From Phascolarctobacterium_A sp034086985 (GTDB lineage: Bacteria > Bacillota > Negativicutes > Acidaminococcales > Acidaminococcaceae): a stretch of 64,000 bases of DNA. The position numbers were made by a program, and so were the translations under genes. Below, piece after piece: positions 44,663 to 54,575 of the stretch. The DNA lies in the NCBI GenBank assembly GCA_034086985.1, contig JAXDZG010000001.1, forward strand, positions 1 to 64,000, read 5' to 3'. Under the pieces are notes generated by a model. It made no database searches and was not told where the DNA came from. It worked only from the letters and a program-made list of their open reading frames with translations. Within the stretch, counting starts at the first letter, position 1, and each line of letters begins with the position of its first letter.

Positions 44663-45439
44663 ATGCTTTACAATGTATTTTTTAGTGCAAATGGTAGGAC
44701 CGGCATGTGCGCAGATTTTGTAGCAGGGATGTTGGCAAATGAAGCAGAGGTCTATAACTGGTTGTGGGAAGAATATAGAAAGCCCTTAAAAATGACAGAA
44801 GCAGATACACTGTTATTTGCTATGCCTGTTTATGGTGGCTATATTCCTCGGTTTTGTGCGAAGCTTGTCAAACATCTGGTTGGCAATAATACTCCTGCAA
44901 TAATTATGGCTGTTTATGGTAATAGACATTTTGATAATGCTTTGATACAAGCGAAGGATTTGCTTCAGGCGCAGGGCTTTAAGGTTATTGCAGCAGGTGC
45001 TTTTGTTGCTGAGCACTCTATCTTCCCCAAGGTAGGCTTTGGTCGTCCCAATGTGGATGATTATAAGGCCATGGAAACCTTTGCAGATAAGTGTAAGGAA
45101 CTGTTAAAGCAAAGGGATAGTTTACCTGATAAAGAAATCACAGTTTATGGCGACAAGGCTTATGATGCAACTACATTTAAAGGGGTACCTTTCTATCCAG
45201 ATGGGGATGATACCTGTATCAGATGCATGAAATGTGTAGACGATTGTCCTGTAAACGCTATTGATTCTGCTGACCCCAGCAAAACTGATGCTGTTAAATG
45301 TATCGCCTGTGGTTCTTGTATTTGTGTCTGTCCTGTCGGTGCTAGAGATTACCACAGTGAATTATACAAAAAGGCTCAGGTAGGCTTTGAAGAACGCTGC
45401 AAGAAGCCTATGACTGCTTTTACATACTATTTGGAATAA
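44663..45439 (+). CDS. EFR1-type flavodoxin-ferredoxin fusion
   Basis: 258 residues. The N-terminal flavodoxin-like part (about 1-160) begins YNVFFSANGRTG and has MPVYGGYIPRF and AVYGNRHFDNA. The C-terminal part has two 4Fe-4S ferredoxin motifs: CIRCMKCVDDCP and CIACGSCICVCP. Such proteins carry electrons in anaerobes; the partner is unknown. It is a cytosolic protein without a signal peptide. It is the first intact gene to the right of the island and has a GGGTGGGAG ribosome site. Confidence 0.9.
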   Translation: MLYNVFFSANGRTGMCADFVAGMLANEAEVYNWLWEEYRKPLKMTEADTLLFAMPVYGGYIPRFCAKLVKHLVGNNTPAIIMAVYGNRHFDNALIQAKDLLQAQGFKVIAAGAFVAEHSIFPKVGFGRPNVDDYKAMETFADKCKELLKQRDSLPDKEITVYGDKAYDATTFKGVPFYPDGDDTCIRCMKCVDDCPVNAIDSADPSKTDAVKCIACGSCICVCPVGARDYHSELYKKAQVGFEERCKKPMTAFTYYLE

Positions 45440-45529
45440 GGCTGGTTGATAAGTACAAATTTCCTATAATAAAGGATAGAGCTGAGAAATGCTCGGTTTA
45501 AAGTATCAAAGTAGCAAGGAGGCAATACT

Positions 45530-46096
45530 ATGGATGCAAAGCTAAAAATAGATTTAAAGAAACTGCAGGCGCAGGCTGTGGAGATGGGAGCTAGTGCGAC
45601 TAAGGTGGTGAAGGTGCCTAAAATTAAAACAGGTGCCTGGACCCGCATGAAATGCCAATTTGGCTGCCCTAATTACGGTGCGACCCTGTGCTGCCCGCCC
45701 TATACACCTGACTTCGAACAAACCCAAAAGTTTCTGTCTGAATATCAATACGCTGTGCTTGTGGAATATACTATGAATATCGAGGGCGTAAAGCCAGAGG
45801 ATTTTGCCAGCGCTGATTTAAAGATGAGCAATGGTCTGCTGGAGATTTTGTTAGGCCTAGAGCGCGAAGCCTTTTTGCTCAATCATTATCGCGCCTTTGC
45901 CTTAAAGGCTGGACGCTGCCGCCTGTGCGACAAATGCAATCTGAAAAAATGTGTTAATCCTACCAAAGCACGTCCCTCTCTGGAAGCCTGTGGCATCGAT
46001 GTTTTTGCCTTGGCCAACGATAATGGCTTTAAAATGGAGGTTATTACTGGACCTATTAAAGAGCTGAAGATTTATGGCTTGGTTTTGGTGGAGTAA
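45530..46096 (+). CDS. DUF2284 cysteine-rich metal-binding protein
   Basis: 188 residues. Cysteines cluster in MKCQFGCPNYGATLCCPPYTP near residue 38-58 and in GRCRLCDKCNLKKCVNPTKARP near 125-145. This is the pattern of DUF2284 predicted metal-binding proteins of anaerobes, probably iron-sulfur. AAGGAGG precedes the start. It lies 90 nt after the ferredoxin fusion, which suggests a shared redox context. The biochemical function of the family is not established. Confidence 0.88.
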   Translation: MDAKLKIDLKKLQAQAVEMGASATKVVKVPKIKTGAWTRMKCQFGCPNYGATLCCPPYTPDFEQTQKFLSEYQYAVLVEYTMNIEGVKPEDFASADLKMSNGLLEILLGLEREAFLLNHYRAFALKAGRCRLCDKCNLKKCVNPTKARPSLEACGIDVFALANDNGFKMEVITGPIKELKIYGLVLVE

Positions 46097-46140
46097 AAAG
46101 TATGCTGAAATATTTTGGCAAGGAGACTATTTAGTTTATC

Positions 46141-47409
46141 ATGAAGATTGCGCATATTGCAGATACTCATTTTGGTAAGGATTTAAAAAAGGTCAATTTT
46201 GCTGACCATGACCAACCAGCTTGGTTGGAGCATTTTCTAGAGGATGTTCAAAAAGAGGGAGTTGAGGTTGTTCTCATAGCCGGTGATGTTTATGATGATA
46301 AAATTCAGCCCATTAAGGCCATCAATTTATTCGGTGACTTTTTAGGTAAGCTTAACGACCTGGGTGTTACTGTTTTTATCGTGCCTGGTAATCACGATCA
46401 AGCGGATAGGCTGGCTGCCAATAGTAATATCCTCAAAAAGCAGCATATTTATTTTGCTAATGAAATCACCCCGGAGCTGGTGCATAAAGCTATACTCTTG
46501 CCCGATGGCACGGAGGTTGTTTTTTGGCTGCTGCCCTATGTGGAGCCTATTAATGTGCGCAGAGTGCTGGGCCGTGATGATATTACTAGCTACGACAGCG
46601 CGGTGCGGGAGCTGCTGGCTGTACAGCCCGTGAATAGCAAGGCTGTGAATATTATTGTGGCTCATCAAAATGTGTTGGCTGGTGCTACGGAGCGTATTTT
46701 AAACGATCACGAGGTGGATATTGGCTACAGTGGTCAAGTGGATTATACTGCTTTTGCTGGCTTTGATTATGTGGCGCTGGGGCATATCCATGGCATGCAG
46801 GCCGTGGGAAGGGATACAGTGCGTTATGCAGGGGCACCCTTGCAGTACGATTTTTCTGAGGAAGGTCGCTGGAAAGGCTACCTGCTGGTGGAAGTCAATG
46901 GTAAGGACGATATTAAGATTACCGAAAAGGCGCTGCCGCTGCTCCATGAGGTGATGGTACTGCCCAAGGGGAAGGCTGCGGGCACCTTGGAGCAGCTCTT
47001 AGAGCTGGGCAAAAATATTCCTGATAAGGATAGATACTACTTCAAAGTGCGCATTAAAAGCAGCTCCCTTGTAGGCAAGGCCCAGGAGCAGCTTTATGCT
47101 GTGTATGGTGCCAATAATTTACTGGAAACAGAAATCGCGCGCGAGGGAGCTACCAGCTACGCTATCACCAATGCCAAGGGCAGTGGCGAGCGCAGTTTAG
47201 AGGATAATTTCGCCCATTTTTATAAGGACAGAAATAAGCAGGAGCTGGACGCGAACGCTAAGCTAGTGGTAGCCAAGATTATCGAGCAGCAGCAAAATGA
47301 TGGTTATGTAGCCGATATGGGCACGGGCAATGAGCAAAGGGAGTACAAGGAAGCGGCCTTTACGAAGCTGATAGCAGCCTTGGAGGAGGAATTGGAGGAT
47401 AAAGCATGA
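46141..47409 (+). CDS. sbcD: Exonuclease subunit SbcD (Mre11-type)
   Basis: 422 residues. The metallophosphoesterase motifs are all present: HIADTHFG (D7, H9), AGDVYDD, VPGNHDQAD, VAHQNV and ALGHIHG. SbcD is the nuclease of the SbcCD complex, which opens DNA hairpins and blocked ends during repair. The stop overlaps the sbcC start by 4 nt (ATGA), so both subunits are coupled. It begins 44 nt after the DUF2284 gene, with AAGGAG upstream. Confidence 0.96.
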   Translation: MKIAHIADTHFGKDLKKVNFADHDQPAWLEHFLEDVQKEGVEVVLIAGDVYDDKIQPIKAINLFGDFLGKLNDLGVTVFIVPGNHDQADRLAANSNILKKQHIYFANEITPELVHKAILLPDGTEVVFWLLPYVEPINVRRVLGRDDITSYDSAVRELLAVQPVNSKAVNIIVAHQNVLAGATERILNDHEVDIGYSGQVDYTAFAGFDYVALGHIHGMQAVGRDTVRYAGAPLQYDFSEEGRWKGYLLVEVNGKDDIKITEKALPLLHEVMVLPKGKAAGTLEQLLELGKNIPDKDRYYFKVRIKSSSLVGKAQEQLYAVYGANNLLETEIAREGATSYAITNAKGSGERSLEDNFAHFYKDRNKQELDANAKLVVAKIIEQQQNDGYVADMGTGNEQREYKEAAFTKLIAALEEELEDKA

Positions 47410-50400
47410 GATTTAAAAGATTAAAGCTGGCAGCCTTTTTGTCCTTCAAGGAAAAAACGGAAATAGATTTTGCCCAATTCGGCAATCAGCTCATTCTGCT
47501 CTTTGGTGGCAGTGGTGTTGGCAAAACCGCGATTTTTGACGGTATTACCTTTGCACTTTATGGTAGAGGCAGCGGCAAGGACCGCTGCGCCGGTAAGGTG
47601 GAGGACTATCACAGCGATTTTGCCAAGGAACAGGATGAGCGAGGCAACACTGTGTATCATGCGCCCATGGTAGCGGAGCTGGAGTTTGAGCATGATGGCA
47701 AGGACTATGTAGTTTCCCGGGAAATAAAATGGGGCGAGAATGGTAAAAACAAGGGCTTTACTTATGAAATGGAGCTTCAATGCGAGGGCGTGAGCCTTGC
47801 TAGTGATACAAAAAAAGCCAGCAATGGTAGCTTTGCCGGCAATTTTGAGGATAAGGTATCTGCTTATATTAAAGGGATGCTGGGCCTAAATGCAGAGCAG
47901 TTCAGTCAGGTAGTAATTTTGGCACAGGGTGAATTTGCCAAATTCCTCAATGCCAATGCCCAGGAGCGGGAGGATATTCTGACTAAGCTGGTGGATAACG
48001 AGGGCTATGTGGATTTTCAGCTGCGCTTGAGGGAAATGAAAAATTATCTCAAGCGAGTGATGGACGGCATTGATGCCGAGATTGAGCAGCATCTAAATAT
48101 TCTTAGAGCACGGCCCACCATTAGCGAAGAGGAAAAGCAGCAGTATGCAGTGGTGGATGGGGAGCTTTTGCTGGCTTTAGAGAAAAATTTGCGCTCTAAG
48201 GTGCAGCAAATCAACGCCTTGCAGGGAGAAATTACCCAGCAGGAGGGGCAGATTAGAGAGTTGAGCGCACAAAAAGGCGCCGCCGATGAGCAGAATAATC
48301 TTTTTGATAAGCAAAGCCAGCAGCTGGAGGAGACCCAAGCTAAGCTGATTACCTTAAAAAGCAAATTTGATATTCAGCGCTGGGAAAAAGTGCTGGGTGA
48401 TTTGGTGAAGCTGCAGGAAATCCTGCCCCAGTACGAGGTTCATGTAAATGCAGTGGCAGAGCTGCAGCGGAATGAGGCTGCTATGGGAAGCTTGGAGCAG
48501 TCTTTAAAGCAAAATGGTGCGCAAGAGATTGTATTACGCAAGGCTCAAAAGAACCTGGAGCAGGAAAATACGCCGCAAATCAGCGTGCTTGCAGGTACAG
48601 AGCAAAAGCTGGAGGCTGCCCTTGCGCTTTATCCGGAGCTGCAGGCAGCGGAGGCTAAGCAGGCTCAGCTGCTTAAAAAATTGGCTGGAGCGGAAGCTCA
48701 AGCTAAGCATGATGAAAACGCATATAATCAGGCATTGACTGCTAAAGAGAGCTATGAAAAGGATTTGGCTCTGCTTGGCAACGCACAAGCTCGGAAGGTA
48801 GAGCTGGAGTCCCGATTTAAGGAAGCCCAACAGCAGCTTGAGGAGCTGCAAAAGCTGCAGGAGGCAGTGGATGACGCATGCAAGAAGCTTGCAGCTTATG
48901 AGCAGCATAAGCTGCTGGAGCAGCAGGCGGAAGCAGCGAAGAATACTTGCCTAGAGGCCTATGACCTTGCCCAGCAGGAGTATTATGCCGCAGAGCAAAA
49001 ATTCCAAAGCGGTAGTCTGGCCAATAAGGTGCGGGAGCAGGCCCAAACTAAGCAGCTGGCACAGGTTGAATGTCCCGTGTGTCACACCATCCATAGTGTG
49101 GAAGCCTTGGCGCAGTGGGAAAGCTGTGCGGAGCTGCCGGAAAAAACCGCCTTGGAAGCGAAAAAGATACAGTATGAAAAGGCTACTAAGAGCTTGGTTA
49201 AAGCCCAGAATGAGAGCTCTGCTAGTAAGGTCGCCTACGAAATCGTGCAGCAAAAAGTACTGCAGAGAGCTGAGGAGCTTTTAGAAGCGACGGCAAGCTG
49301 GGAGGAGCTACAGGATGTGGTTAATTCTAGCAACCCTATTGCTGTCGCATTATCGCAAAAGCAGGAGCGTAGGGATGCTTTAGAGCGCGCCTTTGCGTCC
49401 GCAAAGGCGCAGGCGGAGCAGCAGACCAAGCTACAGAGCGAGATGGACGAGGTGAAGGCGAGCCTGCCGAGCTTGAAAAAAGCCTGGGATGACAGCATCC
49501 TTGCTAAGAACGCTGTCAAGCAGGCTGTGGAAGAGCAAAAGAATGCTGTTGTTAAAGTACAGGGCATGCTAGTAGGCTGCCCTGGGACGAAGGAGCAGGC
49601 TTTGGCTGAGCTCGGCAAAGCGCAGCGTGCCAAGGCTGCGCTGGAAAAGGCTATTGATGAGGCAAGGTCGGCCTACAACAGCTGCGTGCAGACCATTGCC
49701 AATGATAAGGGCAAGCTGGAGCAGGCCCAGCATAATCAAAAGGCCTTGCTTGCCAAAGTGGCAGACTGCAAGGCCAATTATGGGGCTGCTTTGGAGGGCT
49801 GCAATGTCAGTGAGGGAGATTTTTTGGCAATGCACGAAGCGTGCAAGGATAGAAGCGGAGCCAAGCTGACTAGCAATAATGTATCTGAAGCTGCTCGCAA
49901 AACCCGTGAGGCTGTGGAGAATTTTAGGAAGGAAGAAGCTAGCTATCTTCACACTATCACGAGCCTCACAGAAGAACTCAAGGGCAAGCAGCGTATTGAC
50001 ACTACCGCGCTGGAGCAGTCGATGACTGCCATCAACGCTGCATTGAAGGAGCATAAGGATAGCAAGGAAGCGCTGCAAACTGATAGGGAGTTCATGGAGC
50101 AAACTCTGCAGGGGGTTACGGAGTGCTACCATAACAGGCTGAAAAAGCAGAAGGTGCTCAGTGTTATCGAGCCTCTGGCCGATGCTGCCAACGGCAGCAT
50201 CACCTTCAATCGCTATGTGCTAGAGGATTTGTTCTGTGCCATGCTGGATAAGGCCAATGATCGCTTGAGCGTTTTGTGTAGCGGTCAGTACGAGCTGCGT
50301 CCCATCGAGGAGGGGCAGGCTAAGAAAAATACGGGCTTGGGCTTTACTGTGTACGATTGCATCAACCAGAGCCATCGGGAAAGCGGTGCTAATTCCGGCG

Positions 50401-50699
50401 GTGAAAAGTTTGAGATTTCCCTGTCCTTGGCTTTGGGCTTGTCGGATATCGTGCAGAGCTGTAGTAAAAAGGCTAGCCGCATTGAAAGTCTCTTTATTGA
50501 TGAAGGCTTTGGCACCTTAGGTAAGGAGGAGCTGGAAAAGACGAAGCGTTTGCTTTTAGAGCTGTCCGGTGGCTCTAGGCAAATCAGCATTATTTCCCAT
50601 AATCCGGTACTGGAGGAGGCTATTAAGAACCAGATTATTGTGGAACGTGATAAGCATACTCGTGAGGGCACGAAGGTTAGCTTTACTGTGGACTGTTAA
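47406..50699 (+). CDS. sbcC: Exonuclease subunit SbcC (Rad50-type ATPase)
   Basis: 1097 residues. Walker A is FGGSGVGKTAIFDG near residue 34. Two long coiled coils flank a zinc hook CPVC at about residue 557. The C-terminal half has the ABC signature NSGGEKFEISLSLALGLSD and Walker B SLFIDEGFGTL. SbcC uses ATP and the hook to tether DNA ends for SbcD. It is alanine-, lysine- and glutamate-rich as expected of the coiled coils. Transcription ends at a hairpin 20 nt downstream. Confidence 0.96.
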   Translation: MRFKRLKLAAFLSFKEKTEIDFAQFGNQLILLFGGSGVGKTAIFDGITFALYGRGSGKDRCAGKVEDYHSDFAKEQDERGNTVYHAPMVAELEFEHDGKDYVVSREIKWGENGKNKGFTYEMELQCEGVSLASDTKKASNGSFAGNFEDKVSAYIKGMLGLNAEQFSQVVILAQGEFAKFLNANAQEREDILTKLVDNEGYVDFQLRLREMKNYLKRVMDGIDAEIEQHLNILRARPTISEEEKQQYAVVDGELLLALEKNLRSKVQQINALQGEITQQEGQIRELSAQKGAADEQNNLFDKQSQQLEETQAKLITLKSKFDIQRWEKVLGDLVKLQEILPQYEVHVNAVAELQRNEAAMGSLEQSLKQNGAQEIVLRKAQKNLEQENTPQISVLAGTEQKLEAALALYPELQAAEAKQAQLLKKLAGAEAQAKHDENAYNQALTAKESYEKDLALLGNAQARKVELESRFKEAQQQLEELQKLQEAVDDACKKLAAYEQHKLLEQQAEAAKNTCLEAYDLAQQEYYAAEQKFQSGSLANKVREQAQTKQLAQVECPVCHTIHSVEALAQWESCAELPEKTALEAKKIQYEKATKSLVKAQNESSASKVAYEIVQQKVLQRAEELLEATASWEELQDVVNSSNPIAVALSQKQERRDALERAFASAKAQAEQQTKLQSEMDEVKASLPSLKKAWDDSILAKNAVKQAVEEQKNAVVKVQGMLVGCPGTKEQALAELGKAQRAKAALEKAIDEARSAYNSCVQTIANDKGKLEQAQHNQKALLAKVADCKANYGAALEGCNVSEGDFLAMHEACKDRSGAKLTSNNVSEAARKTREAVENFRKEEASYLHTITSLTEELKGKQRIDTTALEQSMTAINAALKEHKDSKEALQTDREFMEQTLQGVTECYHNRLKKQKVLSVIEPLADAANGSITFNRYVLEDLFCAMLDKANDRLSVLCSGQYELRPIEEGQAKKNTGLGFTVYDCINQSHRESGANSGGEKFEISLSLALGLSDIVQSCSKKASRIESLFIDEGFGTLGKEELEKTKRLLLELSGGSRQISIISHNPVLEEAIKNQIIVERDKHTREGTKVSFTVDC

Positions 50700-50718
50700 T
50701 TGAATTATGCAAGGCAAA

Positions 50719-50751
50719 GACGCGAGCAACCTAGCTGAGGTTACTCGCGTC
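50719..50751. terminator. Bidirectional terminator between sbcC and codB-like gene
   Basis: GACGCGAG plus AACCT (50719-50732) pair with AGGTT plus CTCGCGTC (50738-50751). The flanking genes converge on it. Confidence 0.8.
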
Positions 50752-50786
50752 TATTGGTTTAGCTTTTCAAATTTTCTACAATGGGC

Positions 50787-52034
50787 TTATTTACTCATCT
50801 TGTCGCCGATGAGATAGCAAATGGAGGCTACAACCATGCCGTTGATGGATGCAATACCGAAGGGTAGCAAATTGGCAACAACGGCGCCGGCAATAACGCC
50901 GATAACGGAGCCCCATTCGATTTGCTTGAGCTCTACCTTAGCACCTGGCTGATATTGGTCGCGGTGCATAAAATAGCTCAGCACGATGATAATGCCGATG
51001 GGAGGCAAGGTTGCGTTGAGCATACCCAGGAAAGGACAGAAGTTATTGTACAGCCATACTGCAAGCACAGTGCCCAAAGCGCCGGAGAAGAGGACCATTT
51101 TTTTCTTGTCCATACCGGTGATGTTGGCAAGGCCTAAGCCTGTGGAATACAGAGCGTTATCATTGGTAGTCCAGATATTCAGGCCCAAAACCAGCACAGC
51201 AGTCCAGAAGAGACCAAGCTTCAGCATAACATCGAAAATATCATTAGCGTTGCCGCCTACGAAAATAGAGGAAACAGCACCGAAGCAGAACATGAGGCTG
51301 TTGCCGATGAAGAAGGCTACAACTGTAGTCCAGAAGCCGGTCTTAGCATCCTTGGCAAAGCGGGTAAAGTTAGGCGTAGCAGAGCCGCCGGACACGAAGG
51401 AGCCCACAACCAGGCCTGCGCCACTGATAACGGTCAAATCGCCGCTGCTTTTTGCAAATTGCTCGGCAATGGTGCCCTCACCTTGGGCGATGGCCATGAA
51501 CATAGCAGCGGAGCCCAAAATGGCTACGCAGGGAACGGCGATATAGCTGATGGCAGTTAAGCTCTTGATACCATAATAAGCAGTAGCAGTCATGCAAATG
51601 CCGGCCAGGGCTACCATTGCATACATCACAGTTTGGCTGTCGCCGAACAAAGCCTTAGCAACGGGAATGGCAAACATGGCCAAGCCTACACCAAACCAGC
51701 CGGCCTGGGTGAAGCTAATCATAGCACTGGGTAAATAGCTGCCTTTGATGCCAAAGCTGCGCTGAGCTAAAAGGTCCAGGGATAAACCGCTTTCCGCACC
51801 GATAAAGCCCAAAGCACCGGTATAACCGCCTAAAATGATGCCGCCTAAAATCAGGGCACCGATAAAGCCGGATAAGTCCAAGCCTTTGGCCAGCTGTTGA
51901 CCAACCCACATGCTGGCGGAGAAGAAGGTGAAGCCCAGCATGATCATGAACATGGTCATCAGGCTGCGGCGATTGGCGGCAGGCACCGCTGAGGTCGCAA
52001 AATCTGCATCGACTACTTTTGCTTTTGTACTCAT
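50787..52034 (-). CDS. NCS1 family cytosine/purine permease, CodB-like
   Basis: 415 residues with about twelve hydrophobic segments. It starts SLMTMFMIMLGFTFFSASMWVGQQL, has the GGYTGALGFIGAESGLSLDLLAQRSFG pattern of NCS1 carriers in pieces, and an NDNALYSTGLGLANI region typical of cytosine permeases. It would import a nucleobase with H+ or Na+. No deaminase (codA) is beside it. Instead it is preceded by a phosphoribosyltransferase-like gene 31 bp upstream, so the substrate may be another nucleobase. AAGGGGGAC is the ribosome site. Confidence 0.88.
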   Translation of the reverse strand: MSTKAKVVDADFATSAVPAANRRSLMTMFMIMLGFTFFSASMWVGQQLAKGLDLSGFIGALILGGIILGGYTGALGFIGAESGLSLDLLAQRSFGIKGSYLPSAMISFTQAGWFGVGLAMFAIPVAKALFGDSQTVMYAMVALAGICMTATAYYGIKSLTAISYIAVPCVAILGSAAMFMAIAQGEGTIAEQFAKSSGDLTVISGAGLVVGSFVSGGSATPNFTRFAKDAKTGFWTTVVAFFIGNSLMFCFGAVSSIFVGGNANDIFDVMLKLGLFWTAVLVLGLNIWTTNDNALYSTGLGLANITGMDKKKMVLFSGALGTVLAVWLYNNFCPFLGMLNATLPPIGIIIVLSYFMHRDQYQPGAKVELKQIEWGSVIGVIAGAVVANLLPFGIASINGMVVASICYLIGDKMSK

Positions 52035-52065
52035 TTTCTTTTGTCCCCCTTAAAATAAAATAAAA

Positions 52066-53160
52066 TTAAAGACCTACGTATTTTCCTACAGCAGCTTTAA
52101 ATTCTGCTATACGACGAGTAGTAATTTCCTTCAGGCTGCGCTTTTTATTGACTTCCAAATAAGCAAGCTCCTGCGCATACAGCCTTTCGGCAACAGCTTT
52201 ATCTATTTTATGGTAGTGATTTTCTTCCAGCCATTCTTCATAGCTGAGGGGTGTTTTGTAGCCAAATTTTTCATCTGTAAAGGCTGCAAAATCGATTTGG
52301 TCAGCCAGCTCGTCCAGCTTTTCCCAATATTCCATAACCTCATGATAATGCTCGGGAATCTCGTAGCGACGGGCGCCACCATCATAAATGGTGCATTTTT
52401 CAAAGAGAGCATCGTCATCGGCCAAGGTTTGCTCCCTGTATTCCGGGGCCAGCACGCTGTCCTTCCAATAAAAATCTACGAAGGGCAGGTTAATGCCGGT
52501 GACACCCTTTTCTTTATAGGTACTAAAAATACCTTCATGGTAAACGCAGTAGAAGCCTTCAAATTGGGGCCAGTACTCGCGCAACTCCTCGGTCAGATTT
52601 TCTAATACAGTAATACCCATATTGCCACCGATGGTGAAGAAAATAATGTTGCGCAAATGTGCTCCTGCAACGCGGTATTCCTTTACGATATGCTTGAGGC
52701 ATTTTACAAGGGTATCGCCGGTAGCAATGATATCGCCGATAATTAAGGTGCCACCGTCAATAATGCTCAGCTTTTTATATTTAATATCTAGGCCACTAAT
52801 GAGCTCCCCGTCAAAAACACGCTCACAGGAGAGAAAGCTCATATCGTTTACAGGAATGCCGGCACGATAGCAGCATTCTTCCAGAGGATAGTTGAGACCA
52901 CCCCGCAAAATGGTCAAAATGTTGGCCGAGGTAATGAGGCCTTTTTTGTTAAAGAAATCCAAGGTAGTTTTGGTTGGATTACACATGCGATCATAATTCT
53001 CAAAGCCTACTACCTCAGGAGAATTCAAAAGATGACGGGTGCTGGCGCTGGTGACAATATAATATTTATTGGCCAGTTTATCTGCATCCAGTCGGTAAAG
53101 CTTAGCTTTAGAGTGAACATATTCGGGAACTAGGTCAACTCCCTGAAGTTTTTTGAACAT
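52066..53160 (-). CDS. Phosphoribosyltransferase-like protein
   Basis: 364 residues. The PRPP-binding loop is visible as GGTLIIGDIIATGDTLVKCL (about 136-155), and LTILRGGLNYPLEE has the look of the flexible PRT region. The protein is much longer than ordinary PRTases (about 180) because of a C-terminal 150-residue extension unlike the ones I know. It shares an operon with the CodB-like permease, so a role in nucleobase salvage or its regulation is likely. AGGAGCGGTAGT precedes the ATG. Confidence 0.7.
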   Translation of the reverse strand: MFKKLQGVDLVPEYVHSKAKLYRLDADKLANKYYIVTSASTRHLLNSPEVVGFENYDRMCNPTKTTLDFFNKKGLITSANILTILRGGLNYPLEECCYRAGIPVNDMSFLSCERVFDGELISGLDIKYKKLSIIDGGTLIIGDIIATGDTLVKCLKHIVKEYRVAGAHLRNIIFFTIGGNMGITVLENLTEELREYWPQFEGFYCVYHEGIFSTYKEKGVTGINLPFVDFYWKDSVLAPEYREQTLADDDALFEKCTIYDGGARRYEIPEHYHEVMEYWEKLDELADQIDFAAFTDEKFGYKTPLSYEEWLEENHYHKIDKAVAERLYAQELAYLEVNKKRSLKEITTRRIAEFKAAVGKYVGL

Positions 53161-53203
53161 ACTACCGCTCCTTTGCTACGATTTCGCAAATACTATCCTA
53201 GCT

Positions 53204-53212
53204 ATTATATCA
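53204..53212 (-). promoter_or_regulatory. Extended -10 promoter of the permease operon
   Basis: On the minus strand TGATATAAT (53212-53204) is a perfect extended -10. No strong -35 is evident. It lies about 45 bp before the PRT start codon. Confidence 0.45.
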
Positions 53213-53343
53213 CTTGCCTAGTAAAAAAGCACTAAGGAGAGGTAATTTTTTGTTAATTAGTATTGCTTGTATACCACACATGGACGTGTCCGTTGAAAAA
53301 CGCCAGTCGTATTAGAAAATTAATACATTTTACATGTAAGCTC

Positions 53344-53371
53344 TTGCAAAAACTATTCTTTACTGTATAAT
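53344..53371 (+). promoter_or_regulatory. Promoter of the BMP/HD-GYP operon
   Basis: TTGCAA (53344-53349), 16 nt, TATAAT (53366-53371). It is about 110 bp upstream of the first BMP gene. Confidence 0.55.
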
Positions 53372-53480
53372 AAAAGTAATGAGCTATTATACTATATGCA
53401 TAATCAAAAAACTTTGTCTGCACGAGTAGAATGGCTATTGATGTTTGCTGCCAAGCGCTGTTGGCAGGGAGGGATTGCCT

Positions 53481-54575
53481 ATGAAAAGAATTGTGCCCTA
53501 CGTATTAGTAATCATGCTGGTAATAGTGGCTATAATCGGCTTTTGGTATGATTTGCCACGGGGTACGGAGCAAGGGAACAATAGCAAGGTTGGCTTGCTG
53601 CTCAATGGTTCGGCTGCCGATAAAAGCTGGAACCAGTCCCATGCCGAAGGCCTGCAGCAGGCAGCTAAGGAGCTCAAGCTAGCAGTTATCTTAGCAGAAA
53701 ATGTTCCTGAAAATCAGGAGAGCCGTAAGGTCATCGACCGTATGGTGAAGCAAGGCTGCAAGGCTATCGTGGCTACTTCCTTTGGTTATGGTCCTGTCGT
53801 CAAGCAGGCTGCTCAGGATTATCCTGAGGTAAGCTTTCTGCATGCTACGGGTTTGGATTATAGTAAGAATTTGACGAGCTTTTTCGGACGCATGTATCAG
53901 GTGCGCTATTTAAGTGGTATCGTAGCAGGGCTGCAGTCTAGGAGCGGTGTCATTGGCTATGTAGCGGCCATGGACCTGCCCGAGGTGGTGCGCGGTATCA
54001 ACGCCTTTACACTGGGCGTGCGCAGCGTAGCACCCAATGCCAAGGTCTATGTAAAATATGTCAAGAGCTGGAACGATGATAAGCTGACTGCAGCTGCCAC
54101 CTATGAGCTGATTACGAAATATCATCAAATAGATGTGCTCACTATGCATACCAATTCTCTAGAGCCACTGAAAATAGCAGAGCAACGCAATATAGGTACC
54201 ATTGGCTATAATTTTGACAATGCGCAAATCTTTCCTCGCACGTATCTAACAGCGGCGGTATGGCGTTGGGACAGCGTCTATCTGCCTATGCTTAGGGATT
54301 GCCTGCAGGGTGGCTATGAGGGAAATTATTTTTGGTTTGGTATAGAGAAGAATGTGGCAGGATTGTCGCCTTTTACGCGTAATGTACATTCTCACGTGCG
54401 TCAAGAGATTGTGGCAGCGAGACAGAAGCTGGAGCGGGAGGCCTTTGATGTTTTTTATGGACCGGTGTACGATAATAAGGGCCAGCTGCGGGTAAAGCAA
54501 GGGGAGAATTTGTCCGATGGGCAGCTTTTAAATGATTTTGATTGGTATGTTGAAGGGGTGATAGTGGATGAGTAG
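53481..54575 (+). CDS. BMP-family binding protein 1, membrane-anchored
   Basis: 364 residues from ATG 53481, eight bases after AGGGAGG. The first 25 residues are one hydrophobic helix (IVPYVLVIMLVIVAIIGFW) without a lipobox cysteine, so it is probably anchored rather than a lipoprotein. The remainder follows the PnrA/BMP fold: KVGLLLNGSAADKSWNQSHAEG, then VATSFGYGPVVKQAA, and GYVAAMDLPEVVRGINAFTLG. Related proteins bind nucleosides. No transporter permease or ATPase is nearby. It overlaps BMP 2 by 8 nt. Confidence 0.85.
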   Translation: MKRIVPYVLVIMLVIVAIIGFWYDLPRGTEQGNNSKVGLLLNGSAADKSWNQSHAEGLQQAAKELKLAVILAENVPENQESRKVIDRMVKQGCKAIVATSFGYGPVVKQAAQDYPEVSFLHATGLDYSKNLTSFFGRMYQVRYLSGIVAGLQSRSGVIGYVAAMDLPEVVRGINAFTLGVRSVAPNAKVYVKYVKSWNDDKLTAAATYELITKYHQIDVLTMHTNSLEPLKIAEQRNIGTIGYNFDNAQIFPRTYLTAAVWRWDSVYLPMLRDCLQGGYEGNYFWFGIEKNVAGLSPFTRNVHSHVRQEIVAARQKLEREAFDVFYGPVYDNKGQLRVKQGENLSDGQLLNDFDWYVEGVIVDE

